This document shows positions 15,256 through 24,520 of a stretch of 64,000 nt of DNA, one piece after another. Each line of letters opens with the position of its first letter. Position 1 is the first letter of the stretch. A program made the translations under genes and the position numbers. The notes under the pieces are model-generated. The model saw nothing but the letters and a program-made list of their open reading frames with translations, had not been told where the DNA came from and searched no databases. The DNA is from Oscillospiraceae bacterium. Its GTDB lineage: Bacteria > Bacillota > Clostridia > Oscillospirales > Ruminococcaceae. The stretch spans positions 1 to 64,000 of the forward strand of contig JAISBB010000007.1 of the NCBI GenBank assembly GCA_031266415.1. Reading direction: 5' to 3'.

Positions 15256-16446
15256 TTATGGTGTTAAATAAGCAGTGGTTTCAGGTGATAACCCTTTTTG
15301 AGTTAGTTTTCTTTCAATTATTCTTTTAATGAACACATAAAAAGTGGCAAAAATGGGGACTCCAAGCACCATGCCAATAATCCCAAATAATCCACCGAAT
15401 AGAATAATGGCAAATAACACCCAAAAGCCTGTTAGTCCTGTTTTGTCGCCTAATATTTTTGGCCCAATAATACTGCTGTCGAATTGCTGAAGAAATATGA
15501 TGAATATTGAAAAGGTGAATGCTTTAATGGGTGACTCCAACATCAAAATTAAGCAGCTAGGAATGGCGCCAATAAATGGCCCGAAATATGGAATTATATT
15601 GCTTATTCCAATTGTAACGCTAATAAAAACGGAATAGGGAAGCCTTAATATTAACATCCCAATGTAACACAAACTGCCGATTATAATGGAATTTAAAAAT
15701 TTGCCGAACATAAAGCTATTAAATATGCTGTTAAGTTCCAACACAATCTCGTTTAATTTTTTTACCCGCTCTATTTTCAAATATGCACTCAAGAGTTTTT
15801 TTACCTGTGCACAAAATCGTTCTTTGTGAAATAATACGTAAATTGAAATTACACAAGCCACAAAAATATTTGCAATTTTAACACCTATTTGCTTTGTAAA
15901 ATTAAGCAATTGAGGCAATAAATGCTGCAGATTATCTGTTATAGTTATTTGCCATTTTTGTAATGTACTGCTAACCTGTGTTGAGAGGGTGCCTGTTTCG
16001 AGATTCAATGAATGTTCTATATGTGCCATCCAATTATTTACGTCTGCGATTAATTTGTTTGAATTAGAACTAATTTTGACTAGATTTGCGTTTATGCATG
16101 GGATTAAGACTGCAATCATAAAAATGCAGGCAGTAATTATAATAAACCAAGAAAAAAAAACAGCAAGTCCCCTAATTAGAACATTTGTGTTTTTGATTAG
16201 TGGTAATTTTTTTTGCCATAATATCTTTTTAAGCAATTTCTCAAGTCCGATTAATACCGGATTAATGATATATGCCAATATTAATCCATTAAATACTGGT
16301 TGTAAGATTCTTAATATTTCGCCTAGCCAAGTTAATTTCTTAGCGATTTCGCCAATACCGAACCAAAACAATATGGCTCCTGCTAAAACACCAAATGCAT
16401 AAAGTGAAACAGTAAAATATTTGGAGTCCCAATGGAACTTAAACAA
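15256..16446 (-). CDS. AI-2E family (UPF0118) membrane permease
   Basis: A 396-residue membrane protein with about eight transmembrane segments in two groups. The long extracytoplasmic stretch (about residues 120-200) and the C-terminal signature region (ISNIIPYFGPFIGAIPS, LGDKTGLTGFWVLFAIILFGGLFGIIGMVLGVPIFA) are typical of the family. Members export small molecules or exchange ions; substrate prediction from sequence is unreliable. The TTG start at 16446 follows GGGAGG. It lies downstream of cdaR-cdaA. Confidence 0.9.
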   Translation of the reverse strand: MFKFHWDSKYFTVSLYAFGVLAGAILFWFGIGEIAKKLTWLGEILRILQPVFNGLILAYIINPVLIGLEKLLKKILWQKKLPLIKNTNVLIRGLAVFFSWFIIITACIFMIAVLIPCINANLVKISSNSNKLIADVNNWMAHIEHSLNLETGTLSTQVSSTLQKWQITITDNLQHLLPQLLNFTKQIGVKIANIFVACVISIYVLFHKERFCAQVKKLLSAYLKIERVKKLNEIVLELNSIFNSFMFGKFLNSIIIGSLCYIGMLILRLPYSVFISVTIGISNIIPYFGPFIGAIPSCLILMLESPIKAFTFSIFIIFLQQFDSSIIGPKILGDKTGLTGFWVLFAIILFGGLFGIIGMVLGVPIFATFYVFIKRIIERKLTQKGLSPETTAYLTP

Positions 16447-16478
16447 AATTCTTTACCTCCCAATTTTAAGATACAGAT

Positions 16479-17735
16479 TTAAGATACAGAAATATAAATT
16501 TCATATTCTCCTGTGACCCAAACATCACCTGCTCCTGGAATTTTAATTATTACTGGAACCGCAACTCTGCCGTTTGCCTCTGGTGAAAGGTCTCGTAGAT
16601 CTGCAACAATTGCTAAATTTGTTCCTTGCAACGTTTTTAAGGTATTATTCCCCTGTGGTGCGCAAACGGAAATTCCAGAAACACGTTCTGTTAATACTTT
16701 AATTTTTCTATTTTCTGGTTTGTTTACGAGCTCTATTTTGTTGGAAGAAAGCACCTTGCGTTCAATTGTTTTTGCAAGAATTTCCACTTGTATTTCTTCT
16801 ACATCTTCCGCATTCAAAATATCATTGCTTAATATCGTATCTAATTTGAACGTGGTTGTTGTATTTTCCGGAGCCCACTTGTTCAGATTTACAAAGCCCA
16901 AGAAAATCTCATTTATATTATCGTGTTGTTCTGGGTCGCACCCGATTTTTATTGTTTTTTGTGATTGTTTGAATTCTATGCTATTATTATCAAAATTCTC
17001 TGGTTGGTTAATAAATTCAAATCGTGCTGGAACCTCTTTTATTTTGAATACAGGTATAGTAATATCCATAGTACTAAGTGAACGCGAAATATTGTTGCTA
17101 TTAATTTCAGTTTTATCTTCTTTAAATAGTTTAACGTTTCCTTGGAAAACTGTGGTTTTTTTTGGTTCTAATCCAGAAGTGATTACCACTTCACAATAGT
17201 CAATACTATTTAATTCAATTTCTGGCCCTATTACGGTTATTTCTTTTGCTGTTGTGCCAGGTTTTCCGATTGCATAGCCTTCAGGGACACTTATGCCGTT
17301 TGTATTTACTATTACTGCCAATTTCCTGGCGACTAATTTGTCAAATTTAACTGTAATTTCTGACGGAAAAACGGAGACAATTTTTACATCTTTGCTTTTT
17401 ACAAGATTTGCATGCAATGGCAGTTTATATTCGCCAGCAGAAACAACTCTAGAAATATCGGCATACACTTCCATGTCGTCACTGCGAATGGCGCCAAGAA
17501 TTCTTCTGTTGCCGCGCACACGCACGCTTGACACATAATCGTCGGAAACGGGTTTTAAGGTCATTTCATCAATGATATTTTCTGTTGCTATTTTAACTGG
17601 GATTTTAATATCAACGGTTGTTGTGTTATCTAAACTTAAAGAAACGGCGAACCACAAAATAATTGCAAAAAACACGGCGGAAATTTTCAAGAAATATGGC
17701 TTATTGAAGATTTCTTTTTTTAATTTCGGGCCCAA
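16479..17735 (-). CDS. cdaR: YbbR-domain protein, regulator of c-di-AMP synthase (CdaR)
   Basis: A roughly 418-residue protein with one N-terminal transmembrane segment (FLKISAVFFAIILWFAVSLSL) and a long extracytoplasmic part of repeated YbbR domains (for example PVKIATEN...SVRVRGNRR and FDKLVARKLAVIVNT). In Firmicutes CdaR binds CdaA and tunes c-di-AMP production. A TTG at 17735, 8 bases after GAGG, is preferred over the GTG at 17744, which abuts that site. cdaA lies 24 bases upstream. Confidence 0.9.
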   Translation of the reverse strand: MGPKLKKEIFNKPYFLKISAVFFAIILWFAVSLSLDNTTTVDIKIPVKIATENIIDEMTLKPVSDDYVSSVRVRGNRRILGAIRSDDMEVYADISRVVSAGEYKLPLHANLVKSKDVKIVSVFPSEITVKFDKLVARKLAVIVNTNGISVPEGYAIGKPGTTAKEITVIGPEIELNSIDYCEVVITSGLEPKKTTVFQGNVKLFKEDKTEINSNNISRSLSTMDITIPVFKIKEVPARFEFINQPENFDNNSIEFKQSQKTIKIGCDPEQHDNINEIFLGFVNLNKWAPENTTTTFKLDTILSNDILNAEDVEEIQVEILAKTIERKVLSSNKIELVNKPENRKIKVLTERVSGISVCAPQGNNTLKTLQGTNLAIVADLRDLSPEANGRVAVPVIIKIPGAGDVWVTGEYEIYISVS

Positions 17736-17759
17736 TATTTTCACCTCAATTCATGGCAG

Positions 17760-18629
17760 TTACTGTCTTTTTTTTCTTTTTTGTGTTTTTAAATCTCGAA
17801 TTTTTTTTAATATGCTATTTTGCTTTTTTGGATTTTTTACTACAATTAATGTTTTAGTTAAATAGTCACAAAGATATTTTGTGGTTTTTATTTCTTTTAG
17901 CTCGCCTTTATGCGCCACGGAAATATTCCCGGTTTCTTCTGAAACTATTATAGCAATGGCGTCAGAATTTTCACTAATCCCAATTCCAGCACGGTGCCTA
18001 GTGCCGTATTTTTTGTTTAGGTTCTTTTTCTGTGTTAATGGCAAAATACAGCCTGCAGCGTGAATCCGGTTATTGTCTATTAAAACAGCTCCGTCGTGTA
18101 ATGGCGTATTCACAAAAAAAATGTTGCGAATCAGCTCTTGCGAAACTTGTGCGTCCAAAATTGTTCCGGTTCTTGCGATATCTTCCAAGGAATCTTTAAC
18201 TTTTACAATTATGAGTGCGCCTGTGTTTGTTTTTGTTAAAGAGTTGCATGTGTCACTTATCGTGTTGATGATTTGTTCTGTTTGTGTAGCACTCGAATTC
18301 GGCTCAATAGTCCACAAAGCATTAATGATTTTCGTTCTTCCAACGCGCTCTAAAATACGCCTTAACTCTGGCTGAAAAACAACCACAACCGCCATTGCGC
18401 CAATTGCAAAAAACTGCCGCAACATGAAGTTTATGGTTGCCAAATTCAAAACCGTTGAGACCCAATATACCGCGACCAAGGCAACAATACTTTTAAACAG
18501 TTGCTGTGCCCGCATTTCGTGTACCATTTTCATTCCCCAATACACAAAACATGCCACAATAGCCATATCCAACAAGTCAGTCCACGCAAGAGTTCTTAAA
18601 ATGTTTGTTAACGGTTCGAAAAATTGCAT
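17760..18629 (-). CDS. cdaA: Diadenylate cyclase CdaA
   Basis: Membrane-bound enzyme joining two ATP into cyclic di-AMP, which controls potassium and osmotic balance. The 289-residue protein has three N-terminal transmembrane segments. The DAC domain follows with the DGA motif (LHDGAVLIDNNRIHAAGCILPL) and the RHR motif (GTRHRAGIGISENSDAIAIIVSEETG). A GAGGAGG site lies close upstream of ATG at 18629. The tail is unusually Lys/Arg-rich. It is paired with cdaR. The glmM gene that often follows is absent. A KtrB-type channel, a family regulated by c-di-AMP elsewhere, is at 42362-43729. Confidence 0.96.
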   Translation of the reverse strand: MQFFEPLTNILRTLAWTDLLDMAIVACFVYWGMKMVHEMRAQQLFKSIVALVAVYWVSTVLNLATINFMLRQFFAIGAMAVVVVFQPELRRILERVGRTKIINALWTIEPNSSATQTEQIINTISDTCNSLTKTNTGALIIVKVKDSLEDIARTGTILDAQVSQELIRNIFFVNTPLHDGAVLIDNNRIHAAGCILPLTQKKNLNKKYGTRHRAGIGISENSDAIAIIVSEETGNISVAHKGELKEIKTTKYLCDYLTKTLIVVKNPKKQNSILKKIRDLKTQKRKKRQ

Positions 18630-18650
18630 TGCAGTCCTCCTCGCCTACCG

Positions 18651-19508
18651 TTAAAAGGCAAAATATTCGTAAATACCAAAGCCTAGAACAAACACACTAA
18701 TAACCATGGTATAATAGGCGAACAAATAAAACTTTTTCTTTATTACGATTTGCTCTAATTTATTTAAGCAAAAATATCCCAAAATGGCAGAAATTATTAT
18801 ACCAACTGTTGTCCAAAAAATATTTTCTAGGTCTATTGTTGCAAAATTACTTTTAAAACTGCACGCAGCCGCCCCAATAATCACAGGAATTTCGGCAAGG
18901 AATGAATACATAATGCAAAATTTGCTAGATAATCCCAAAAGAAGTCCTATTGCGATTGTGATTCCTGACCTTGAAATCCCTGGAAGTGGTGCAATAAGTG
19001 CCTGCGCAAGTCCGATTAGAAAAGCATCACGAAATTTCATATCTACCGCACATTTATGTCCACTTTTTTTCCTGTTTGCAAACCACATAACCATTGATGT
19101 TGCTAAGAAACCAACACCTAAAATCAGCATATTATTAAGCATTATTACTTGCTTATAATAATTTTGCAAAATTGCTGTAAAAATGAGGGGGGAAGAAGAG
19201 ATGGTTAATAAGATTAGTAAGCGCTCGTAATATGAGAATTGCGATTTTTCTCTATGGGGGTTAGTTTTTCTAGTTCGAAAAACTAACCCTGCTGCTACTG
19301 AAAAAGTTAGAACAATAACCCGTTTATATGTTGCAATAATGGCGCCTAAAGCACCAACATGCAATGCGGTTACAAGGAAAAAGTCATTGTTTGATTTTAT
19401 GTTGAAAATATGTTTGAGAATTGACAAATGGCCAGAACTAGAAATAGGGAAAAATTCTGTTACACCTTGCACAAGCGCACTTATAAGTGTTACCCAAGTC
19501 ATTTTCAT
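18651..19508 (-). CDS. uppP: Undecaprenyl-diphosphate phosphatase (BacA/UppP)
   Basis: Integral membrane phosphatase recycling the undecaprenyl carrier for wall synthesis. It has 285 residues and about eight transmembrane segments. The two family motifs are present: QGVTEFFPISSSGHLSI near the N-terminus (catalytic Glu and Ser/His region) and PLPGISRSGITIAIGL with the catalytic Arg. ATG at 19508 is chosen because AGAAGG precedes it. The frame is open to 19565 but without homology. uppS, which makes the substrate chain, is at 59755. Confidence 0.95.
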   Translation of the reverse strand: MKMTWVTLISALVQGVTEFFPISSSGHLSILKHIFNIKSNNDFFLVTALHVGALGAIIATYKRVIVLTFSVAAGLVFRTRKTNPHREKSQFSYYERLLILLTISSSPLIFTAILQNYYKQVIMLNNMLILGVGFLATSMVMWFANRKKSGHKCAVDMKFRDAFLIGLAQALIAPLPGISRSGITIAIGLLLGLSSKFCIMYSFLAEIPVIIGAAACSFKSNFATIDLENIFWTTVGIIISAILGYFCLNKLEQIVIKKKFYLFAYYTMVISVFVLGFGIYEYFAF

Positions 19509-19692
19509 TTGTTTTAGCCTTCTATAATTAAAGATTTTTTTATTTTGTGAAAAACATTGAACCAATTATTTATTCGTTACTAATATATCATATTATGAAA
19601 AGAAAGTTAAGTGGTGAACTTTAAATTAATGTGTTTACAGTAACTGATGCAGAATTGATTTAAGGGACTAAACGTTAACGGCGTTAAAAAAC

Positions 19693-19722
19693 TTGAAACT
19701 TTATTAGAAAACGTGATAGAAT
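19693..19722 (+). promoter_or_regulatory. Promoter of the secD-like gene
   Basis: TTGAAA (19693-19698), 18-base spacer, TAGAAT (19717-19722), about 38 bases before the start codon. Confidence 0.6.
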
Positions 19723-19759
19723 AAAAAACGGTGTAGTCTAACAACGGGGAGGTTTTACG

Positions 19760-21679
19760 ATGAGAAGGGCGAGTAAACGTATCTTCTTTTTTGTAATAAC
19801 AGCGATTTTGTTTTTTTTGTGGCTTTCTTGTGCTGGCATTGAAAGAAGGTATGGAGATGTTGTAAACACGTTTGTCAGCGGCATCGAAAATGTACATTGG
19901 GGTCTTGATTTAAATGGTTGCCTTGAATTAATTTTTCACCCGATTACTAACACAGTACCAAATTCAGGAAAGATGGGTGCGAGTGCTTCTATTCTCCAAC
20001 AACGGTTATTCAACAGAAATTTAATAGATAGCAAAGTATTTGTAAATGAATCAAAGCATGAAATAATTATGCGAGTTCCTCTGGGGGGAAGCGGAGACAA
20101 TATGAAAGAACTCATTAACGAATTAACGGCGCAATCTGTGTTAACATTTAGAGATGGCACAAACACTACCGAAAATGGGAAGCCACGCGGGGAAACGCTT
20201 TCTGGAATTTTGTTAACCAGAAAAGATGTTGATAAGGTTTCTGTTTTTAGTTTTGGAAGAGATTTCGGGGTTACCATTAAATTTAATGAAGAGGGTAAAA
20301 AGCGCTTTGAAGAAGCAACTTCAAAATTATCTGTTAGCGGTGGAGTTATTTCAATTTGGTTAGATGACAATCTTATAACTGCACTTTCTGTTAGCGATAC
20401 CATAACAAATGGGAAAGCAAGTATAACAGGGTTTGGAACTATTGCCGATGCCATAGAATTTGCAAATAAAATGAATACAAAAGAGTTGCCATTTGGGTTC
20501 CGCTTGCAAAACGCGAGGGTAATTGAGCCGCGATTTGGGGTTAAAGGGAAAATGACAGTTTTGATTCTTTTGTTTGGATTGGGAGCACTTGCGGTAATTT
20601 TGTTGATGGTGTTTTACCGAGTTGGTGGCATAATTTGTTCCCTTGCACTAGCGGGGCAATTTGCAGTGTTTGTTAATGCATTAACTGGATTTTTATCTAG
20701 CTCTTCGTATCTTGCGGTGACGATACCTGTTTGTTTGGGATTGATTTTGGTTGTAGGTTTAAATTTAAGGGTTTGTTTTTTGACACTTAAGCGAATTAAA
20801 GCGGCACTAAAAGATGGAAAAACAGCAAAAAGTTCGATTAATTTTGGATTCCAGAAAAACGCAATAAAAACCGGTAGATTTGCCTTGTTGTTGTTGGGGA
20901 TGGTTTTAATCGGATGTTTTGGGCCGCCAATAACACTGACAAATAGAGTTTTAAATTGGCTGTTTTGTTGGATTGTTTCTGTACATTCAATTGTATCAGA
21001 GCCACTTTATTCTTTGGGGCGTCTTTTGGTTGCTGGTGTGTTTGCCGATATATTATTTGGTTTTTTTGCATTTAAATGGATGTTGATGTCTCTTGTTAGG
21101 TTTAAGGTGTTTAAAAATCCGGCATTTTATGGAGTAAGTTTGCAACATGGCGAAACAGAAGTTAAACAGCTAACAGATTCACACAATAAAAAACAACGCG
21201 TTTCTCAAAGGGCGTTTGTTGTTTGGGGTGTTTTGCTAGCTGCCACGGCAATAAATGTGGGAACTTTATTTAAATTGCACCTGCACCCAACTTCTGGATG
21301 GTTTCTTAATTTTTCTTATTCTGGTACGCTTAGCAGAGAACAAGTTGCCAAAGTTGCGGCAGAACAAAAAAGTTTAAGTGGTTGTGTTGAAATTCGCAAA
21401 TTTTCTGATGTTGCCAGTGGTGATGAAGGGTTTTCAGTATTTGCAAATGTTGAACGAGGAAAAGATTTAGCTGAGTTTGAAGAAGCTTTAAAGCGAGAGT
21501 TCGTAGGCAATAACATTGAAGAATCTGGCAAAGGTTATGTGACTTTAACCATGGGCTCTAATGTGTTAATTAAATTGCTGAGTGTGTTTTGTTTCGTTTA
21601 TACAATGGAATCAATTTTAATTTATTGTTGCAGCAAAAAACGCAAAAAAACAGCCCAAGTGTCACATGATTTAAGTTAA
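19760..21679 (+). CDS. Degenerate SecD with truncated SecF part
   Basis: A 639-residue membrane protein. The N-terminal transmembrane segment, the GLDLNGCLEL periplasmic start, an export-domain region (residues 90-250) and the NARVIEPRFGVKG border to transmembrane segment 2 identify SecD. The conserved transmembrane motif GMAVDANVLIFERI reads GLNLRVCFLTLKRI, so the proton-relay Asp is Arg. The following D-x-N-x-TT motif is also lost. After SecD comes a SecF-like first periplasmic domain (GWFLNFSYSGT, residues about 505-600). The protein then ends after one more hydrophobic segment, without SecF segments 2-6. The gene is undamaged as a reading frame, with GGGGAGG before the ATG, but is unlikely to work as a proton-driven SecDF. 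Confidence 0.8.
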   Translation: MRRASKRIFFFVITAILFFLWLSCAGIERRYGDVVNTFVSGIENVHWGLDLNGCLELIFHPITNTVPNSGKMGASASILQQRLFNRNLIDSKVFVNESKHEIIMRVPLGGSGDNMKELINELTAQSVLTFRDGTNTTENGKPRGETLSGILLTRKDVDKVSVFSFGRDFGVTIKFNEEGKKRFEEATSKLSVSGGVISIWLDDNLITALSVSDTITNGKASITGFGTIADAIEFANKMNTKELPFGFRLQNARVIEPRFGVKGKMTVLILLFGLGALAVILLMVFYRVGGIICSLALAGQFAVFVNALTGFLSSSSYLAVTIPVCLGLILVVGLNLRVCFLTLKRIKAALKDGKTAKSSINFGFQKNAIKTGRFALLLLGMVLIGCFGPPITLTNRVLNWLFCWIVSVHSIVSEPLYSLGRLLVAGVFADILFGFFAFKWMLMSLVRFKVFKNPAFYGVSLQHGETEVKQLTDSHNKKQRVSQRAFVVWGVLLAATAINVGTLFKLHLHPTSGWFLNFSYSGTLSREQVAKVAAEQKSLSGCVEIRKFSDVASGDEGFSVFANVERGKDLAEFEEALKREFVGNNIEESGKGYVTLTMGSNVLIKLLSVFCFVYTMESILIYCCSKKRKKTAQVSHDLS

Positions 21680-21708
21680 TTTACTTTACTCTTTGGGAAG
21701 TGGCTGAA

Positions 21709-22275
21709 ATGATGTGGATTTTTGTATTATGTTTATTTTTTTGTATAATTTTAACACCGATACGTTTTGATATTTGTTATAATTATAATGGTGAATTTAA
21801 AGTCAATTTGTATTTTTTCGGATTTAAAAGGCAGGTAAATAGTAAAGTAAAAAAAAATAGCAACAATAAAAAGAAAGATCAAAAAAAGTGTGTAATTCAA
21901 AAGAAAAATAAAATTAAATTATATGGAATTGTGAGGGATATTTCGTTTTGGGGAACGCGAATTCACAGTTATTTTAGGTTACTTAAAAAGTTGTTGCCAT
22001 TTTGCTTTCGGTTAAAAAGTGTGAGAGTGCAGGGAGCATTTTTTTGTGGCAGCATGGCGTTAACTGGAATTGTTTCGGGGCTGATTTACTCTTTATTGTT
22101 TTACGGTAAGACTTGTAGTGTTAATATTGATCTTGTACCTGATTTTTGTGAGGAGAAAACAAAAGTAGAATTTTTTGCTTCTGGGTATGTTTGGGTTGTT
22201 GGATTATTAATCTGTGGATTTGCCTTTTCGTTTAAATTCCTTTCTGACTTAGCTCGGTTTCGGGGTGGCAAATAG
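21709..22275 (+). CDS. DUF2953-like membrane protein
   Basis: A 188-residue protein with an N-terminal transmembrane segment, a Lys-rich middle (residues 45-75), and a GMALTG-type segment followed by GLIYSLLFY and LVPDF, then a C-terminal transmembrane segment. This order fits the DUF2953 proteins of Firmicutes. Their function is unknown, though they are often found near sporulation or envelope genes. ATG at 21709 is preferred because GGGAAG lies 8 bases before it. It follows the secD-like gene by 29 bases and precedes yqeK by 18, so it is probably co-transcribed. Confidence 0.55.
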   Translation: MMWIFVLCLFFCIILTPIRFDICYNYNGEFKVNLYFFGFKRQVNSKVKKNSNNKKKDQKKCVIQKKNKIKLYGIVRDISFWGTRIHSYFRLLKKLLPFCFRLKSVRVQGAFFCGSMALTGIVSGLIYSLLFYGKTCSVNIDLVPDFCEEKTKVEFFASGYVWVVGLLICGFAFSFKFLSDLARFRGGK

Positions 22276-22293
22276 AAAATGAAGGAGGCAGTT

Positions 22294-22911
22294 ATGTATG
22301 TATTTTCTGAGGTTGAACAGGCACAAATAAAAAATTTTCGAACGTTAATTAAAGGCTTGATGTCGGAGTATAGGTATAATCATTCACTTTCGGTTGAAAA
22401 AGAAGCTTGTGAATTGGCAGAGATTTATGGTTGCAATATTTTTAAAGTAGCTATTGCTGCGCTGTTGCATGATATTGCTAAAGATATGGGGCGGCACAAG
22501 CAACTAGAACTGATTGAATTTGGTAACCACATTTTTGACGAACAAGAAAGAAATAGTGAAGGTCTTTGGCACGCGGGGGCTGGTGCAATTTATATAATGA
22601 AAAATTTGCAAATTACTGATGATGAAATTATTAATGCTGTTTTATATCATACATCTGGGCGCGCTAACATGAGTTTGCTAGAGAAAATTATATTTGTGGC
22701 AGATAAAGTTACAAATGACCGTTGCAGTGCGATTTCCGCAAAAAGGCGAAAAGAGGTGCAATGTAACCTTGAAAATGTAGTTTGGGACATTGTTCGCAAT
22801 GCTGTTGTGTCACTAGCGGAAGACGGGTTATATATTTCACCAATGACATGGGGCGCGTATAATTACTATGGGAGTGCAGTTGGTCGGGATTTAGATAGTC
22901 AGCTGGCTTGA
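22294..22911 (+). CDS. yqeK: HD-domain nucleotide hydrolase YqeK (symmetrical Ap4A hydrolase)
   Basis: A 205-residue HD-superfamily phosphohydrolase. Seen are RYNHSLSVEKEA, ALLHDIAKDM (the HD pair), LWHAGAGAIYIM, AVLYHTSGRANMSLLEKIIFVADK and the acidic metal ligands around them. The family cleaves diadenosine tetraphosphate to two ADP in Firmicutes. ATG at 22294 follows AAGGAGG exactly. An in-frame ATG at 22279 has no such site. The usual neighbours nadD (upstream) and rsfS (downstream) are not here. Confidence 0.93.
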   Translation: MYVFSEVEQAQIKNFRTLIKGLMSEYRYNHSLSVEKEACELAEIYGCNIFKVAIAALLHDIAKDMGRHKQLELIEFGNHIFDEQERNSEGLWHAGAGAIYIMKNLQITDDEIINAVLYHTSGRANMSLLEKIIFVADKVTNDRCSAISAKRRKEVQCNLENVVWDIVRNAVVSLAEDGLYISPMTWGAYNYYGSAVGRDLDSQLA

Positions 22912-23233
22912 TAATTGGTGATGTCGGTGTTGAGTCCGGTTGTAATTTTTGCCACTTTGGTTATTAGTTACCTGCTTTGTATCGTGGGCCGAAGAGTTAG
23001 CTCACTGACTTTTACTCGCTGTGAAAAAGATTTTTCTTTTTACTTTTTAAGTCTACTTTTTGCATTACAAACCGAAGTAGTGAGTCTTGTTGTTTGCACA
23101 GGTTCACTCTAAGGTTTGTGCTTGAGGCCTTGCTATTGTCCTTTTGCAGGTGGTTTTGTTCCCTGGTTTTGGTTGAGATGGGTGGCGCGACTGCACCATG
23201 TAGCAACTTTACTAATGACAGGTAAATTTATTC
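22912..23233. other. 320-base gap before tRNA-Arg
   Basis: A 65-codon hydrophobic frame at 22915-23112 begins with TTG 3 bases after yqeK and has no ribosome binding site or recognisable product. It could be a remnant of a membrane protein. I see no terminator. Confidence 0.4.
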
Positions 23234-23310
23234 CTGCCCATAGCTCAGTAGGATAGAGCGAACGCCTCCTAAGCGTTAGGCCAGAGGTTCAAATCCTCTT
23301 GGGCAGGCCA
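23234..23310 (+). tRNA. tRNA-Arg, anticodon CCT
   Basis: A complete cloverleaf: acceptor stem CTGCCCA with TGGGCAG, D arm GCTCAGTAGGATAGAGC, anticodon stem ACGC/GCGT around loop CTCCTAA (anticodon CCT, reads AGG), T arm AGAGG-TTCAAAT-CCTCT, discriminator G and encoded CCA. Confidence 0.96.
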
Positions 23311-23336
23311 TTTGTTTTAACTCGAGGTGCGGTTTA

Positions 23337-24269
23337 CTACTTTTCAAATGTGGATGTGGTACGATTTTGTTCGTTGCGTTGATTCTTCCGGCGTATGTTT
23401 TTTATAGTAAAATCGATTTTTCTAGAAAGGGAGTTTGCAATTATAATAGCAAAAACAACGCCTTCTTCTAACACGCTGAAATACCGTATTAGCATTGTTA
23501 ATAAGCCGGCGATAATTCCGTAAATGATTTTACTGAAAGTAAGTTTTGGAGCTGTAACCGGGTCTGTTAACATAAAAATTGCTGCAAAAATTAGGGTTCC
23601 TGCGAAGAGTTCGTAACTTAAAGAGTCAAATCTTAAACCGCCTGCTCTAGGGAACAGCAATGCAAAAAAAGAACATGTGGTCAAAAATGACCACACAATA
23701 TGTTGAGATATCACTTTATTGTAGCTTAAATAGAAAAAACAACCAACCAAAACCAAAATTTGTACACTGCAGGGTGGCCCTGGTTGGTTGCCTGTTAACA
23801 TATTAAATTTATCAAAATCTGGGGCCTGCCATTCTTTTAAAGATTGCAAAACATTGCGGTTTTGTGATTGTGGATTAATCAAAAGTTCTTTTGGCGAAAA
23901 TACGGTTAAAAAAGCAAGCCCGCCGGCGGCGGGATTGAAAAGATTTTTACCGTAGCCACCAAATGGGTGTTTTACCATCAGCATGGCAAATGCAGAAGCA
24001 ACAACACAAAAATATTTGGGTGCTACAACAGGTAACAAAAAAGCAATAATTAAACCGGTTAAAATTGATGACGAATCGACTTTTGATTGTTTTTGAAAAA
24101 TAATGTGGCCGCAAAAATCAAAAAACAAACACGAGAGAGTACAAAAGAAACAAATGAAAATGATGTCAATACCGGAGTGAACAATTGCCAGCGGAATTAA
24201 GAACATACTGGCAAAGATGAAATTGCGAATAGATAGGATATTTGCTGAGTAAGAAATTTTGTTACGCAT
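23337..24269 (-). CDS. rnfD: Orphan RnfD/NqrB-family membrane subunit
   Basis: A 310-residue protein with about nine transmembrane segments. Family hallmarks are the GYGKNLFNPAAGGLAFL segment and the C-terminal FMLTDPVTAPKLTFSKIIYGIIAGLLTMLIR with EEGVVFAIIIANSL. In functional RnfD a threonine in a T-A-T-P-L loop carries covalent FMN. The matching stretch here (between WQAPDFDKF and GNQPGPP) lacks that loop, so flavin attachment is doubtful. No rnfA, B, C, E or G lies nearby. The C-terminus is charged. It may be a retained membrane protein of changed function or a relic. Confidence 0.85.
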   Translation of the reverse strand: MRNKISYSANILSIRNFIFASMFLIPLAIVHSGIDIIFICFFCTLSCLFFDFCGHIIFQKQSKVDSSSILTGLIIAFLLPVVAPKYFCVVASAFAMLMVKHPFGGYGKNLFNPAAGGLAFLTVFSPKELLINPQSQNRNVLQSLKEWQAPDFDKFNMLTGNQPGPPCSVQILVLVGCFFYLSYNKVISQHIVWSFLTTCSFFALLFPRAGGLRFDSLSYELFAGTLIFAAIFMLTDPVTAPKLTFSKIIYGIIAGLLTMLIRYFSVLEEGVVFAIIIANSLSRKIDFTIKNIRRKNQRNEQNRTTSTFEK

Positions 24270-24313
24270 TATTAATCACACCATTTATCAGAAACTTAAA
24301 TATTGTTTCAAAT

Positions 24314-24343
24314 TTGTCGGCTGATGTATGTTTGTGGTACAAT
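24314..24343 (+). promoter_or_regulatory. Promoter of aspS
   Basis: TTGTCG (24314-24319), 18-base spacer, then TACAAT (24338-24343) with an extended TG. The leader to the aspS start is about 170 bases. A TACCA-CGTAA-TGGTA hairpin lies in it at about 24416-24432. I found no T-box terminator/antiterminator pair. Confidence 0.55.
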
Positions 24344-24520
24344 GACAAAGAGAAGAATAAAATGTTGTTGGCTTGTTGTTAGGGATGGTTTCCTGAGTAG
24401 TTGTTTATATGTATTTACCACGTAATGGTAGCACGAATGAAGATATGTTGTCAAATTTTTGCAACGAAATGTTAAAAATTTTGTGATTTTACTAAGAATA
24501 CAATTAAAGAGGGGAAAAAT

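Noticed and set aside
22915-23112. 65-codon hydrophobic frame after yqeK
   Set aside because: TTG start without ribosome site, no family resemblance; recorded only as content of the gap.
24350-24520. Possible T-box riboswitch before aspS
   Set aside because: A TGGTA..CACG string and a small hairpin are present, but no Stem I pattern, no GC-rich terminator and no competing antiterminator could be drawn.
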